Source: Sphingomonas sp. EC-HK361 (GTDB lineage: Bacteria; Pseudomonadota; Alphaproteobacteria; Sphingomonadales; Sphingomonadaceae). From it: DNA of 64,000 bases. The stretch's first letter is position 1, and the number at the start of each line of letters is the position of its first letter. Shown in pieces: positions 8,241 through 18,333 of this stretch. A model generated the notes under the pieces. The model had not been told where the DNA came from and did not search any database. It worked only from the letters and a program-made list of their open reading frames with translations. The translations under genes were made by a program, and so were the position numbers. The stretch covers positions 868,724 to 932,723 of the forward strand of contig NZ_LR701493.1 in NCBI RefSeq assembly GCF_902498785.1, in the 5' to 3' direction.

Positions 8241-8317
8241 GCGACCGTAGTTCAATTGGTTAGAGCGCCGGCTTGTGATGCCGGAAGTTGCGGGTTCAAG
8301 TCCCGTCGGTCGCCCCA
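8241..8317 (+). tRNA. tRNA-His (anticodon GTG)
   Basis: Full cloverleaf. The acceptor stem is GCGACCG (8241-8247) with CGGTCGC (8307-8313), followed by discriminator C (8314) and encoded CCA (8315-8317). The anticodon stem-loop has loop TTGTGAT with anticodon GTG at 8275-8277, and the T arm contains GGGTTCAAGTCCC. The base before the acceptor stem (8240) is G and the discriminator is C, the extra G-1:C73 pair that identifies tRNA-His. Confidence 0.97.
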
Positions 8318-8338
8318 TCCTTTTTGCCCGGAATTAGC

Positions 8339-9391
8339 ATGACCACCGGCTGGGGCTTTCCCGACTTCGACGACCATGAGGGCGTCCATCTCTTCACTGA
8401 CCCCGCATCGGGTTTGCAGGCGGTGATTGCAGTCCATTCGACGGCGCTCGGACCGGCGGCCGGCGGGGTGCGGTTCTGGCACTATGCCGACAGCGACCGC
8501 GCGATCACCGACGCGCTGCGCCTGTCGCGGGGCATGAGCTTCAAGAATGCGATGGCGGGGCTGGAGCTGGGCGGCGGCAAGGGCGTCGTGCTGGCCGACA
8601 AGCCGGGCGCCGCGATCAGCCACGCGCAGCTCGAGGCGTTCGGCCGCGCGGTCGAATCGCTCGGCGGGCGCTATGTGACGGCCGAGGATGTCGGCATGTC
8701 CGAAGCCTCGATGAAGGTCATCGCGGGCCAGACGAAATATGTCTCCGGCCTGCCGGTGACCAGCGGCGCCGCCGGCGGCGATCCCGGGCCATACACCGCG
8801 CACGGCGTGTATCTGGGTGTGAAGGCCGCCGCGAAGCGCGGGCTCGGCACGGACGACATGAAGGGCGTGCGGGTCGCGATCCAGGGCGTCGGCTCGGTCG
8901 GGGGCGGGCTCGCGCGCCTGCTTGCCAGGGACGGCGCGGACCTGACGCTGGCGGACGTGAACGCAGCGAAGCCGGAAGCGCTTGCGGCCGAGCTCGGCGC
9001 GAAGACGGCGGCTGCCGACGAAATCCTGACGATCGATACCGATCTCGTCAGCCCGAACGCGCTTGGTGCGATCCTCGACGAGGCGACGATCGGCCAGTTG
9101 AAGGCGAAGGTCGTCGCAGGCGGCGCGAACAACCAGCTCGCGGTGCGCGACGACGGACGGCGCGTGCACGAACGCGGCATCGTCTATGCGCCCGATTACG
9201 TCATCAACGCCGGCGGCATCATCAACGTGGGCCTCGAATATCTCGGCCAGGGCGACGAGGCAGAGGTCATGGCGCGAATCGCGCGCATCCCCGATCGCCT
9301 CAACGAAGTGTGGGACGAAAGCGAAGCGACCGGACGGCCTGCGTCCGAGGTTGCGGACGGCATCGCCAGGCGACTGATCGGGCGCGCCTGA
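8339..9391 (+). CDS. Leucine (Glu/Leu/Phe/Val-type) dehydrogenase
   Basis: NAD-dependent oxidative deamination of a branched-chain or related amino acid to its 2-oxo acid. At 350 aa it matches leucine/phenylalanine dehydrogenases rather than the longer glutamate enzyme. Visible features are GPAAGGVRFW, the catalytic-lysine region MSFKNAMAGLELGGGKGVV, TAEDVGMS, and the Rossmann motif VAIQGVGSVGGGLARLL followed by the acidic residue of LTLADVN. The C-terminus has APDYVINAGGIINV. ATG 8339 is used; the frame upstream runs into the tRNA. Substrate choice within the family cannot be read from sequence alone. Confidence 0.9.
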   Translation: MTTGWGFPDFDDHEGVHLFTDPASGLQAVIAVHSTALGPAAGGVRFWHYADSDRAITDALRLSRGMSFKNAMAGLELGGGKGVVLADKPGAAISHAQLEAFGRAVESLGGRYVTAEDVGMSEASMKVIAGQTKYVSGLPVTSGAAGGDPGPYTAHGVYLGVKAAAKRGLGTDDMKGVRVAIQGVGSVGGGLARLLARDGADLTLADVNAAKPEALAAELGAKTAAADEILTIDTDLVSPNALGAILDEATIGQLKAKVVAGGANNQLAVRDDGRRVHERGIVYAPDYVINAGGIINVGLEYLGQGDEAEVMARIARIPDRLNEVWDESEATGRPASEVADGIARRLIGRA

Positions 9392-9414
9392 GCCGTCAAA
9401 AGTCGTGGTGACGG

Positions 9415-10170
9415 GTGCGAAAATTTGACGTAACCCTCACGTCAGTGCCCGCTCTCCACGCCTTCGCCAATCCGGCCCGTTTCCTGAAAATCGCACGGCC
9501 GCTGACGCCCGTGCTGTTCTGGGGCGGCGTGCTGCTCATCGCGATCGGCTGCTGGGGCGCGTTGCTGCGTATCCCGCCGGACTATCTGCAGGGCGATACC
9601 GTGCGCATCCTGCCAATCCATGTTTCCGCCGCCTGGCTCGGCATGGGCGGATGGAGCGGGATCGCGATTTCCAGCATCGCCTATCTCGTCTGGCGCCACC
9701 CGCTCGCATCGATTGCGGCGCGCGCGATCGCGTTGCCGGGCGCGGTCTTCGCTGCGCTGTGCCTGGTCACCGGATCGATCTGGGGGCGGCCGACCTGGGG
9801 AACGTGGTGGCAATGGGACGGGCGGCTGACGTCGATGCTGCTGCTGTTCTTCGTCTATCTCGGCTACATGGCGCTTGCGCGCGCGGAGCAGGAGCGTGGC
9901 GGTGATGGGCGCATCGCGGCGATTTTCGGGATCGCGGGCAGCGTGCTGCTGCCGATCATCCGCTATTCGGTGATCTGGTGGAACACGCTGCACCAGGGGC
10001 CGAGCATCGGGCTGACGAGTTCGACCATCGACCGTTCGATCCTGTGGCCGCTGCCCTTCATGCTCGGCGGGTTCACCCTGTTCTTCGGCGCCGTCGTGCT
10101 GATGCGGATGCGCGCGATGCTCGCGGTGCAGCGCGCCGAGGCGCGGATGCGCAGGATGGCGACCGCATGA
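9415..10170 (+). CDS. ccmC: Heme transport protein CcmC
   Basis: Inner-membrane protein that presents heme to CcmE in system I cytochrome c maturation. It has six hydrophobic segments and the tryptophan-rich heme motif WGRPTWGTWWQWDGRLTS, with HVSAAWLGM and NTLHQGPSI supplying the expected histidines. GTG 9415 gives 251 aa; GTG 9445 is an alternative and neither has a clear Shine-Dalgarno. It heads a seven-gene ccm operon with 1-4 base overlaps. CcmA and CcmB, the ABC transporter part, are not in this window. Confidence 0.9.
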   Translation: MRKFDVTLTSVPALHAFANPARFLKIARPLTPVLFWGGVLLIAIGCWGALLRIPPDYLQGDTVRILPIHVSAAWLGMGGWSGIAISSIAYLVWRHPLASIAARAIALPGAVFAALCLVTGSIWGRPTWGTWWQWDGRLTSMLLLFFVYLGYMALARAEQERGGDGRIAAIFGIAGSVLLPIIRYSVIWWNTLHQGPSIGLTSSTIDRSILWPLPFMLGGFTLFFGAVVLMRMRAMLAVQRAEARMRRMATA

Positions 10171-10271
10171 GTCAGTGGCTGTTCGTCGCAGCGGCCTATG
10201 CCGTCACGCTCATCGGCGCGGTCGCGCTTGCGATCGTGAGCTATGCCCAGATGCGGAAGGCCGAGCGATGA
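10167..10271 (+). CDS. ccmD: Small heme exporter subunit CcmD
   Basis: A 34-residue single-helix protein, MSQWLFVAAAYAVTLIGAVA..., ending in a basic tail QMRKAER, which is the usual CcmD form. It holds CcmE within the CcmABC complex. Its ATG overlaps the ccmC stop as ATGA, and its own stop overlaps the ccmE start. Identification rests on size, topology and position between ccmC and ccmE. Confidence 0.88.
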   Translation: MSQWLFVAAAYAVTLIGAVALAIVSYAQMRKAER

Positions 10272-10699
10272 AGGCGAAGCATCAGCGGCTGACGCTCGCC
10301 GCGCTCGCCATCGCTGCGATCGTGGGGGCAGGATTCCTCGCGCTGTCGGGGCTGAAGGATCAGGCGGCGTTCTTCTACGCCCCGTCGGACCTGCACGGGG
10401 CGCCCCCGCTGGGTCGTGCGGTGCGGCTGGGCGGCATGGTCGAGGGCGGGTCTGTCAAGCGCGCTGCGGACGGTGTGACGGTGCATTTCGTCGTGACCGA
10501 CGGCAAGGCGACCGTGCCGGTCAGCTATGCCGGGATCACGCCCGACCTGTTCCGCGAGAGATCGGGGGTGGTCGCGGAAGGGCAGTTCCGCCCGGATGGC
10601 AGCTTTACCGCGACGAACCTGCTGGCGAAGCATGACGAGAAATACATGCCGCCCGAACTCGCCGGCAAGATGCACGAGACGAAGACGCTGCAGCAATGA
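10268..10699 (+). CDS. ccmE: Periplasmic heme chaperone CcmE
   Basis: Binds heme covalently and hands it to the CcmF lyase. After an N-terminal membrane anchor (LAALAIAAIVGAGFLALSGL) there is an OB-fold beta-barrel, and near the C-terminus LLAKHDEKYMPPE contains the heme-attachment His (residue 122) and the conserved Tyr (126). 143 aa is normal. ATG 10268 overlaps the ccmD stop; the longer upstream frame is a ccmD shadow. Confidence 0.95.
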   Translation: MKAKHQRLTLAALAIAAIVGAGFLALSGLKDQAAFFYAPSDLHGAPPLGRAVRLGGMVEGGSVKRAADGVTVHFVVTDGKATVPVSYAGITPDLFRERSGVVAEGQFRPDGSFTATNLLAKHDEKYMPPELAGKMHETKTLQQ

Positions 10700-12630
10700 T
10701 CGCCGAAGCCGGGCTCGCCATCTTGTGGTTCGCAGGCGCGCTCGCCGCGCTGCAACTCGCGCTTGCTTTCGTGGGGTTGCGGCGTGGGCAGGCCGACGTG
10801 CGGGCGGCGGTGCGTCCCGTCGCGGTCGTGCAGGGCGTGCTGGCCGCGCTCGCCATGCTGCTCCTCATCACCGTGTTCGTGCGATCGGATATGTCGGTCG
10901 CGCTCGTCGCCAACAACAGCCATTCGGACAAGCCGCTAATCTACAAGATTGCAGGCGCATGGGGAAACCATGAAGGGTCGATGCTGCTCTGGGTCACGAT
11001 CCTGGGGATCGCCGGCGGTGCGGTTGCGCTCCTTGAGCGGCGGCTGCGTGACGACACGCTGATCGCGACGCTGGGCGGGCAGGCGCTGATCGCGCTCGGC
11101 TTCTACGCCTTCCTGCTTTTCGCCTCGAATCCGTTTGCGCGTGCTATCCCTGCACCCCCCGACGGGGCCGGACTCAACCCGCTGCTGCAGGACCCCGGCC
11201 TCGCCTTCCATCCGCCGACCCTCTACATCGGCTATGTCGGGCTGTCGGTCGCGTTCAGCTTCGCCGTCGGTGCGCTCGTGACGCGCGATGTGGGGCCGGC
11301 GTTCGCCCGCGCGATGCGGCCCTGGGTGCTGGGCGCGTGGATTTTCCTTACGCTCGGCATCACCGCGGGCTCCTACTGGGCCTATTACGAGCTTGGCTGG
11401 GGCGGCTGGTGGTTCTGGGATCCGGTCGAGAACGCGTCGCTGATGCCCTGGCTTGCGGCGACCGCGCTCCTGCATTCGGTCACCGTCCTCGCGACGCGTG
11501 ACGGCCTGCGGGCATGGACGGTGATGCTCGCGGTCGTCGCCTTTTCCATGTCGATGATCGGCACCTTCCTTGTCCGGTCGGGTATCCTGACGAGCGTCCA
11601 CGCCTTTGCGGTCGACCCGAAGCGCGGCGCGTTCATCCTCGCGCTGCTCGCCATCTATATCGGGGGCGCGCTGGTGCTCTTCGCGCTGCGCATCGGGACC
11701 GTCCGGGCCGGATCGACCTTCGAGCTGGTCAGCCGAGAGGGCGGACTCGTCGCGAACAATCTGCTGCTGTCGGTGATCCTCGGGGTCGTGCTGATCGGCA
11801 CGCTCTACCCGATCGTTGCGGCTGGCTTCGGCGTGCAGCTCTCGGTCGGGCCGCCCTTCTTCAACAAGGCGGCGGGGCCGGTCGCGCTCGCGCTCGTTGC
11901 GTTCATGGTGGTGGGGCCACTCATCCGCTGGCGGCGGGACGATGCGCAGGATCTGCTTTCGCGGATCACCGTGCCGATCGCGGTTGGATTGTTCACGATT
12001 GTCGCCGTGTTTCTCGGAACCGGCGGGATCAACCTTTTGCCGTTGCTCGGGCTGGGCTTCGCCGCAGCCCTTGCGGCGGGCAGCGTTGCGCCGCTGTGGA
12101 AGCGCGATCTGCGCAGGACGCCGCTGTTCACCTGGGGCATGGTGCTGGCGCATCTCGGCATCGCGGTGAGCCTCGCTGGCATGGCGAGCGACAGCGCGTT
12201 CACCAAGGAAACGCTCGTTTCTGTCGGCGTCGGTGAGCCGCAACGGGTGGGGCCGTGGTCGGTGACGCTCGACGGGATCAGCCCGGTCGTCGGCGAGAAC
12301 TGGTCCGCGCTGGAGGCGCGCCTGACCGCGCGGCGCGATGAAGGCGCGGTCGTCATCCTGCGCCCGCAATCGCGGTTCTTCGCGTCGCCGGTGACGACGA
12401 CGAGCGAAAGCGCGATCGCGACCCGGCTCGATGGCCAGCTTTACACCGTGCTCGGCCAGAGCGACGGCGCGGGGCGCTGGCAGTTGCGGCTGTGGTGGAA
12501 GCCGTTCGTGACGCTGATCTGGCTGGGCGGTGTGTTCATCGCGCTGGGTGGCGCCCTGTCGCTGCTCGGGCGGGTCCGCCGTGAGCGCCGCGCCGTCGTG
12601 CGCGAGATGCATGCGGGATGGGCGGCATGA
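10696..12630 (+). CDS. ccmF: Cytochrome c heme lyase subunit CcmF
   Basis: Large polytopic membrane protein that ligates heme to apocytochrome c. It has the WWD domain GWGGWWFWDPVENASLMPWL and the conserved KIAGAWGNHEGSMLLW, with many hydrophobic helices and a C-terminal periplasmic loop plus a final helix. At 644 aa it is full length. ATG 10696 overlaps the ccmE stop; its own stop overlaps the ccmG start. Confidence 0.96.
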   Translation: MIAEAGLAILWFAGALAALQLALAFVGLRRGQADVRAAVRPVAVVQGVLAALAMLLLITVFVRSDMSVALVANNSHSDKPLIYKIAGAWGNHEGSMLLWVTILGIAGGAVALLERRLRDDTLIATLGGQALIALGFYAFLLFASNPFARAIPAPPDGAGLNPLLQDPGLAFHPPTLYIGYVGLSVAFSFAVGALVTRDVGPAFARAMRPWVLGAWIFLTLGITAGSYWAYYELGWGGWWFWDPVENASLMPWLAATALLHSVTVLATRDGLRAWTVMLAVVAFSMSMIGTFLVRSGILTSVHAFAVDPKRGAFILALLAIYIGGALVLFALRIGTVRAGSTFELVSREGGLVANNLLLSVILGVVLIGTLYPIVAAGFGVQLSVGPPFFNKAAGPVALALVAFMVVGPLIRWRRDDAQDLLSRITVPIAVGLFTIVAVFLGTGGINLLPLLGLGFAAALAAGSVAPLWKRDLRRTPLFTWGMVLAHLGIAVSLAGMASDSAFTKETLVSVGVGEPQRVGPWSVTLDGISPVVGENWSALEARLTARRDEGAVVILRPQSRFFASPVTTTSESAIATRLDGQLYTVLGQSDGAGRWQLRLWWKPFVTLIWLGGVFIALGGALSLLGRVRRERRAVVREMHAGWAA

Positions 12631-13154
12631 AGCGCTGGGTCGTGTGGCTCCCCCTGCTCGGCGCGGCGCTGCTTTTCGCGGTTGTCGGCTATGCGCTTTG
12701 GAAGCCGCAGGACCGCACCGTGCGATCGGCGATGATCGGCAAGCCGATGCCGGCGATCACGCTGCCCGCGGCGATTCCGGGAAAGCTGGGCTATGAACCT
12801 GCCCGGCTCGCGAGCGGCAGTCCAAGGCTGGTGAATGTCTTTGCCAGCTGGTGCGTCCCCTGTGCTGCCGAATCGCCGCAGCTGATGGCGCTGAAGCAGG
12901 CGGGCATTACGATCGACGGCCTCGCGATCCGCGACAAGCCGGCGGACGTGGCGGATTTCCTCGCCCGCTACGGCGACCCCTATGCGTCGATCGGCGACGA
13001 TCGCAACGCCCGCGTCCAGCTGTCGCTCGGCTCGTCGGGCGTGCCCGAGTCGTTCGTGGTGGACGGCAAGGGGCGGATCGTCCTGCAGCATGTCGGTGAT
13101 ATCCGTGCCGACGACGTGCCCGCGATCATCGCGGCCGTCCGGGACGCTCAGTGA
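12627..13154 (+). CDS. ccmG: Thiol:disulfide interchange protein CcmG/DsbE
   Basis: Membrane-anchored thioredoxin-fold protein that keeps the CXXCH cysteines of apocytochrome c reduced. It has an N-terminal anchor (WLPLLGAALLFAVVGYALW), the redox motif FASWCVPCAAESP, and the cis-Pro segment GSSGVPESFVVDGKG. ATG 12627 overlaps the ccmF stop as ATGA and is preferred over an ATG nine bases upstream. Confidence 0.94.
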   Translation: MKRWVVWLPLLGAALLFAVVGYALWKPQDRTVRSAMIGKPMPAITLPAAIPGKLGYEPARLASGSPRLVNVFASWCVPCAAESPQLMALKQAGITIDGLAIRDKPADVADFLARYGDPYASIGDDRNARVQLSLGSSGVPESFVVDGKGRIVLQHVGDIRADDVPAIIAAVRDAQ

Positions 13155-13558
13155 TGCGGCGCTTGGCCCTCACGATCGCTCTCATCGCAGCACCGGTGGC
13201 CGCGGACACCACGCTGCCGCCCGCGCACTTTGCCAACACGCAGCTCGCCGATCCCGCGAAGGAAGCGCAGGCCCGCGCGCTGATGGAGGAACTGCGCTGC
13301 CTCGTCTGTCAGGGGCAGGCGATTGCGGACAGCAATGCCGACATGGCCGGACAGATGCGCGCGCTCGTCCGCGAACGGATCGCGAAGGGGGAGCAGCCCG
13401 CCGCGATCCGCAATTGGCTGATCGAGCGTTACGGCGATTACGTCACCTATGATCCGCCGCTGTCGGGGGTCACCGCGCCTTTGTGGATCGCGCCGCTCGC
13501 GCTGCTGCTGATCGGGCTGCTGATCGCGCGGGTCAGCTTCCGGCGGAGGGCGCGCTGA
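13154..13558 (+). CDS. ccmH: Cytochrome c maturation protein CcmH (CcmL-type)
   Basis: Thiol oxidoreductase subunit of the heme ligation complex. It has a signal peptide (ALTIALIAAPVAAD), the family motif ELRCLVCQGQAIADSNA with the redox cysteine pair, and a C-terminal membrane helix (PLWIAPLALLLIGLLIA). 134 aa corresponds to the short, separate CcmH. Another protein (next gene) covers the TPR portion that is fused in E. coli CcmH. The ATG overlaps the ccmG stop by one base. Confidence 0.94.
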   Translation: MRRLALTIALIAAPVAADTTLPPAHFANTQLADPAKEAQARALMEELRCLVCQGQAIADSNADMAGQMRALVRERIAKGEQPAAIRNWLIERYGDYVTYDPPLSGVTAPLWIAPLALLLIGLLIARVSFRRRAR

Positions 13559-14205
13559 TGGGCTATGCGTGGATGGCGCTGATCGGGTGCGTGATCTTCG
13601 CGGTGCTGTGGCGCGCCGGGCTTTCGCGCCCGCTATGGTCGTTCGCTGGCGCAGCGCTGATGCTCGGCGCGGCGGGCTATGCCTGGCAGGGGCGACCGAC
13701 GACGCCGGGACAGCCGGTTGCCGCCAACGCCGAGCCGATCGACGTCGATCCCACGATGACCGCGCTACGCGATGCGATGATCGGGCGTTATGCGGGCGAC
13801 ACCGCCTATATCGTCGCGTCGGACGCGATGATCCGCTCCGGCGACCTCGGATCGGCGACCGCGGTCATCCTTGGCGGCATCCGCAAATACCCCGACAGTC
13901 TCGCGCTGTGGACCGCGCTCGGCATGACGATGGCGCAGCATGACGGAGACGAAGTCTCGCCGCCTGCGCTGTTCGCGTTCCAGCAGGCGATGCGCCTGTC
14001 GCCGGATCATCCGGCGCCGCGTTTCTTCCTGGGGACGGCCTATATCAAGGCGGGGCAGTTCCGTGAGGGGCGCTTCTGGTGGGCAAGGGCGCTGGCGTTG
14101 ACTCCGCGCGAGGCGCCCTATCGTGCCGAGGTCGCGGGGCGGCTCGTCGTACTCGACCAGCTGCTGGCGATGGCGGCAGCCACATCGCAGCCGCCGCCCC
14201 GCTGA
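13558..14205 (+). CDS. ccmI: TPR cytochrome c biogenesis protein CcmI
   Basis: Apocytochrome chaperone of the heme ligation complex. It has two N-terminal hydrophobic segments (AWMALIGCVIFAVLW; SFAGAALMLGAAGYAW), then TPR repeats (SLALWTALGMTMAQHDGD, PPALFAFQQAMRLSPDHPAPRFFLGTAYIKAGQFREG). At 215 aa it is shorter than many CcmI proteins. ATG 13558 overlaps the ccmH stop by one base. It ends the ccm operon; the convergent DUF3072 gene begins with no intervening base. Confidence 0.85.
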   Translation: MGYAWMALIGCVIFAVLWRAGLSRPLWSFAGAALMLGAAGYAWQGRPTTPGQPVAANAEPIDVDPTMTALRDAMIGRYAGDTAYIVASDAMIRSGDLGSATAVILGGIRKYPDSLALWTALGMTMAQHDGDEVSPPALFAFQQAMRLSPDHPAPRFFLGTAYIKAGQFREGRFWWARALALTPREAPYRAEVAGRLVVLDQLLAMAAATSQPPPR

Positions 14206-14424
14206 TTACTGCCCGCGGCCGGTCGCGGCCTGCAACTTGTCGATCCGCTTCGATGCATCGGCTTTGGTCAGCGTATCGTCGAACGGCTCGCGAGCCTCTT
14301 CGCTGAGGGTCTTGAGGTAACTCGCCTGCGCCCCGGTCATCGCTTCGTCGCCGGTGGTCCAGTCGTCGGGATCCTTCTCCGCGTTCGAGAAGGGCTCGGT
14401 CTTGGGGTTCGCATGATCGGTCAT
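14206..14424 (-). CDS. DUF3072 family small protein
   Basis: 72-aa soluble, charged protein containing DPDDWTTGDEAMTGAQASYLKTLSEEA, characteristic of DUF3072, and ending in a short helix with KADASKRIDKLQ. No function is known to me for this family. ATG 14424 is used, with AAGGAAG upstream on the minus strand, rather than the longer frame to 14469. Its stop codon directly abuts that of ccmI on the other strand. Confidence 0.85.
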   Translation of the reverse strand: MTDHANPKTEPFSNAEKDPDDWTTGDEAMTGAQASYLKTLSEEAREPFDDTLTKADASKRIDKLQAATGRGQ

Positions 14425-14477
14425 CGGGGACTTCCTTTCGAAAGCCCCCAACGCCGCATGTTCCATCAATGTTCCGT

Positions 14478-15584
<1,107 letters not shown>

Positions 15585-15707
15585 GACTATTCTCCTCTCG
15601 TTTGATCCGCTCTTAGCCCGTAGGACACGCGAGAGGCTGGCAAAGATCGCACCAAATCGCGGCCGAATCTGGAAGAATTTGCAGATAATGTGCGCTATCC
15701 GCACGAA

Positions 15708-16151
15708 ATGCCCGATCAGATCGAAGCCCGGATTCTCGCGCTCCTGACCCGCGATGCCGATCTGACGAGCGCGGCGATCGGCGAGGCGGTGGGGCTGTCG
15801 GCGAGCGCGGCGCATCGCCGGGTCAGCCAGCTTCGCGCGCGCGGGCTGATCGAGGGCTACCGTGCGGTGCTGTCCAAATCGGCGCGGGGCGACCCCACGA
15901 TCGTCATGGTCAACGTGACGCTGCGCGATCAGCGGCAGGAGACGATGGTCGCATTCGAACGCGAAATCGTCGGCTGTCCGGAAATCCGCGAATGCTATCT
16001 GATGAGCGGGGAGGCGGACTATATCCTGCACGTCGAGGTGACCCGCGACGACAGCTACGAGCGCGTGCACCGCGAAATTCTCGCCCAGCTCCCCGGGGTC
16101 ACGCGGCTGGCATCGCACTTCGTCATCCGCGAAGTCATCAGCCGTTCATAA
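15708..16151 (+). CDS. Lrp/AsnC family transcriptional regulator
   Basis: N-terminal helix-turn-helix (DAD LTSAAIGEAVGLSASAAHRRVSQL) and C-terminal RAM effector-binding domain (PTIVMVNVTL, CYLMSGEADYILHVEV). 147 aa from ATG 15708; GTG 15690 is an alternative. The divergent position next to ald, with 123 bases between, is the common arrangement for an amino-acid-responsive regulator of alanine dehydrogenase, so control of ald is a reasonable inference. Confidence 0.9.
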   Translation: MPDQIEARILALLTRDADLTSAAIGEAVGLSASAAHRRVSQLRARGLIEGYRAVLSKSARGDPTIVMVNVTLRDQRQETMVAFEREIVGCPEIRECYLMSGEADYILHVEVTRDDSYERVHREILAQLPGVTRLASHFVIREVISRS

Positions 16152-16171
16152 CTCCCCCAATGCGGTCGTGA

Positions 16172-16199
16172 TTGCCGTGCTCGTAAGCCCGTGCTAGGG
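16172..16199 (+). promoter_or_regulatory. Candidate promoter of kup
   Basis: TTGCCG (16172-16177), 16 bases, CTAGGG (16194-16199). Same form as the tRNA-His promoter. It would give a leader of about 70 bases before the GTG start. Confidence 0.45.
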
Positions 16200-16274
16200 G
16201 CGCCGCCTTCGCGATGAGGGGCTTCAAGCGATAATGCGTGATCCTGACGCACGTTCGGACGTTTCGACCGTCTT

Positions 16275-18206
16275 GTGACCGACACATCCATCGTCGACTC
16301 GCCGCCCGCATCGTCGCCCGACGATGCAGGGCACGGCGCGCACGGACACCATGACGGGCTGCTGAAGCTCGCGGTGGGGGCCGTCGGTGTCGTTTTCGGC
16401 GATATCGGCACCAGCCCGCTCTATGCGTTTCGCGAAACCTTCGCAGGGCACCACAAGCTCGCGCTCGACCCGGCGCATATCATGGGCGTCGTCAGCCTGA
16501 TGTTCTGGTCTATGATGATCGTGGTCACGCTGAAATACGTGTCGATCATCATGCGCGCGGATAACAAGGGGGAGGGCGGGAGCCTCGCGCTTCTGGCGCT
16601 CGTGTCCGGCAAGACGAAGACGCGGCGCTGGTCGTCGGGGATCATCGTGCTCGGCGTCTTCGCGACCGCGCTGTTCTACGGCGACAGCATGATTACCCCT
16701 GCGGTGTCGGTATTGTCGGCGGTGGAAGGTCTCGCGGTCGCCGCGCCGGCGTTCAGCGGGCTCGTCCTGCCGATCGCGCTCGTGATCCTCGTCGCACTCT
16801 TCACCATCCAGAAGAGCGGGACGAACAAGGTCGGGCTGTTCTTCGGACCCGTCATGCTCATCTACTTCGCGGTCATCGCGGTGCTCGGGTTGCTGAGCGT
16901 CATCAAGACGCCGGGCATCCTGTGGGCGCTTTCCCCGCATTATGCGGTCGAGTTCTTCCTCATCGATCCGGTCCGCGCGTTCCTCGCGCTCGGCTCGGTC
17001 GTCCTCGCGGTGACGGGGGCGGAAGCGCTCTACGCCGATATGGGGCATTTCGGGCGCAACCCGATCCGCGTGTCGTGGCTGTTCTTCGTGCTGCCGGCGC
17101 TGATGCTGAACTATATGGGGCAGGGCGCGCTGCTCTACCGGCTGGGGATGCCGGCGCTCGAAAGCCCGTTCTACATGCTGGCGCACGAGAGCCTGCGGCT
17201 GCCGCTGGTCGCGCTGGCGACGATGGCCGCGGTCATCGCCAGCCAGGCGGTGATATCGGGCGCCTTCTCGGTCACCCACCAGGCGATCCAGCTCGGCTTC
17301 ATGCCGCGCCTCAGGATCGCGCACACCAGCGCCGCGACGGTCGGGCAGATCTACATCCCGATCGTGAACTGGGTGCTGATGACGATGGTCATCATCCTCG
17401 TCCTGTTCTTCCGCACCTCGTCGAACCTCACCTCGGCCTACGGCATCGCGGTGAACGGTGCGATGACGATCGATACCTGCCTGCTCGGCGTGCTGCTGTT
17501 CCGCCTGTGGCACTGGCCGAAATGGGCGGCGATCCCGATCCTGACGCTGTTCTTCATCGTGGACGGCGCGTATCTCGCGGCGAACCTTACCAAGGTGCCC
17601 GCGGGCGGCTGGTTCCCGCTGCTCATCGGCCTCATCATCTTCACCTTCCTGACTACGTGGTCGAAGGGGCGCAAGCTGATGATCGCGCGGATGCGCGACG
17701 GAGCAATGCCGATCAAGATCTTCATCGAATCCGCTGCCAACGCCGCGACGCGGGTGCCGGGCACGGCTGTGTTCATGACGTCGTCGCCGGACGGCGTGCC
17801 CCACGCGCTGCTGCACAATCTGAAGCACAACCGCGTCCTTCACGAGCGCATCATCCTGCTGACCGTGAAGGTCGTCGACAGTCCGTATTTTCCCGATGCC
17901 GACCGCTTCAAGCACGAGGATCTGGGGCAGGGCTTTCACCGTCTGATCCTGCGCTATGGCTTCATGGAGGAGCCCGACGTGCCGGCATGCCTCAAGACGT
18001 TCGGCGAGTGTGGCGCGGCGTTCAAGATGATGGACACCAGCTTCTTCCTGTCCCGCCAGACGCTGCTGCCGGCGGAGCGCCCCGGCATGTCGATCTGGCG
18101 CGAGAAGCTGTTCGCGTGGATGCTGCGCAATGCGGAAAGCGCGATGGAGTTCTTCCGGCTGCCGACGAACCGCGTGGTCGAACTGGGCAGCCAGGTCGAG
18201 ATTTGA
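16275..18206 (+). CDS. kup: Low-affinity potassium transporter Kup
   Basis: Secondary K+ uptake, probably with protons, in the inner membrane. The family signature [19 protein letters not shown] appears at the start of the first helix, and about 12 hydrophobic segments follow (e.g. [31 protein letters not shown]). A cytoplasmic C-terminal region ends at residue 643, normal for Kup. The N-terminal 25 residues are His/Gly/Ala-rich. GTG 16275 is the first start in frame. It ends convergently with greB, with a repeat between. Confidence 0.95.
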   Translation: MTDTSIVDSPPASSPDDAGHGAHGHHDGLLKLAVGAVGVVFGDIGTSPLYAFRETFAGHHKLALDPAHIMGVVSLMFWSMMIVVTLKYVSIIMRADNKGEGGSLALLALVSGKTKTRRWSSGIIVLGVFATALFYGDSMITPAVSVLSAVEGLAVAAPAFSGLVLPIALVILVALFTIQKSGTNKVGLFFGPVMLIYFAVIAVLGLLSVIKTPGILWALSPHYAVEFFLIDPVRAFLALGSVVLAVTGAEALYADMGHFGRNPIRVSWLFFVLPALMLNYMGQGALLYRLGMPALESPFYMLAHESLRLPLVALATMAAVIASQAVISGAFSVTHQAIQLGFMPRLRIAHTSAATVGQIYIPIVNWVLMTMVIILVLFFRTSSNLTSAYGIAVNGAMTIDTCLLGVLLFRLWHWPKWAAIPILTLFFIVDGAYLAANLTKVPAGGWFPLLIGLIIFTFLTTWSKGRKLMIARMRDGAMPIKIFIESAANAATRVPGTAVFMTSSPDGVPHALLHNLKHNRVLHERIILLTVKVVDSPYFPDADRFKHEDLGQGFHRLILRYGFMEEPDVPACLKTFGECGAAFKMMDTSFFLSRQTLLPAERPGMSIWREKLFAWMLRNAESAMEFFRLPTNRVVELGSQVEI

Positions 18207-18218
18207 GCGTTGGCTAAT

Positions 18219-18333
18219 CCTCCCCTGCAAGGAGAGGGGGACCAGCGAAGCTGGTGGAGGGGTGTCGCGCTATGGAGAGGATGCTACCCCTCCGTCAGCG
18301 CTGCGCGCTGCCACCTTCCCGTCCAGGGGAGGA
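18219..18333. repeat. Long hairpin repeat between kup and greB
   Basis: The ends CCTCCCCTGCAAGGAGAGGG and CTTCCCGTCCAGGGGAGGA are related inverted arms, with inner hairpins such as ACCAGCGAAGCTGGT and CAGCGCTGCGCGCTG. It belongs to the same family as 25501-25631. It fills the whole gap between two convergent genes and touches the greB stop codon, so it may act as a bidirectional terminator. Confidence 0.75.

Noticed and set aside
10936-12612. 558-codon minus frame opposite ccmF
   Set aside because: Same artefact of GC-rich membrane-protein codons; no ribosome site or domain.
16224-18230. 668-codon minus frame opposite kup
   Set aside because: Low-complexity charged translation (runs of Arg, His, Asp, Gln) with no signal; kup itself is certain.
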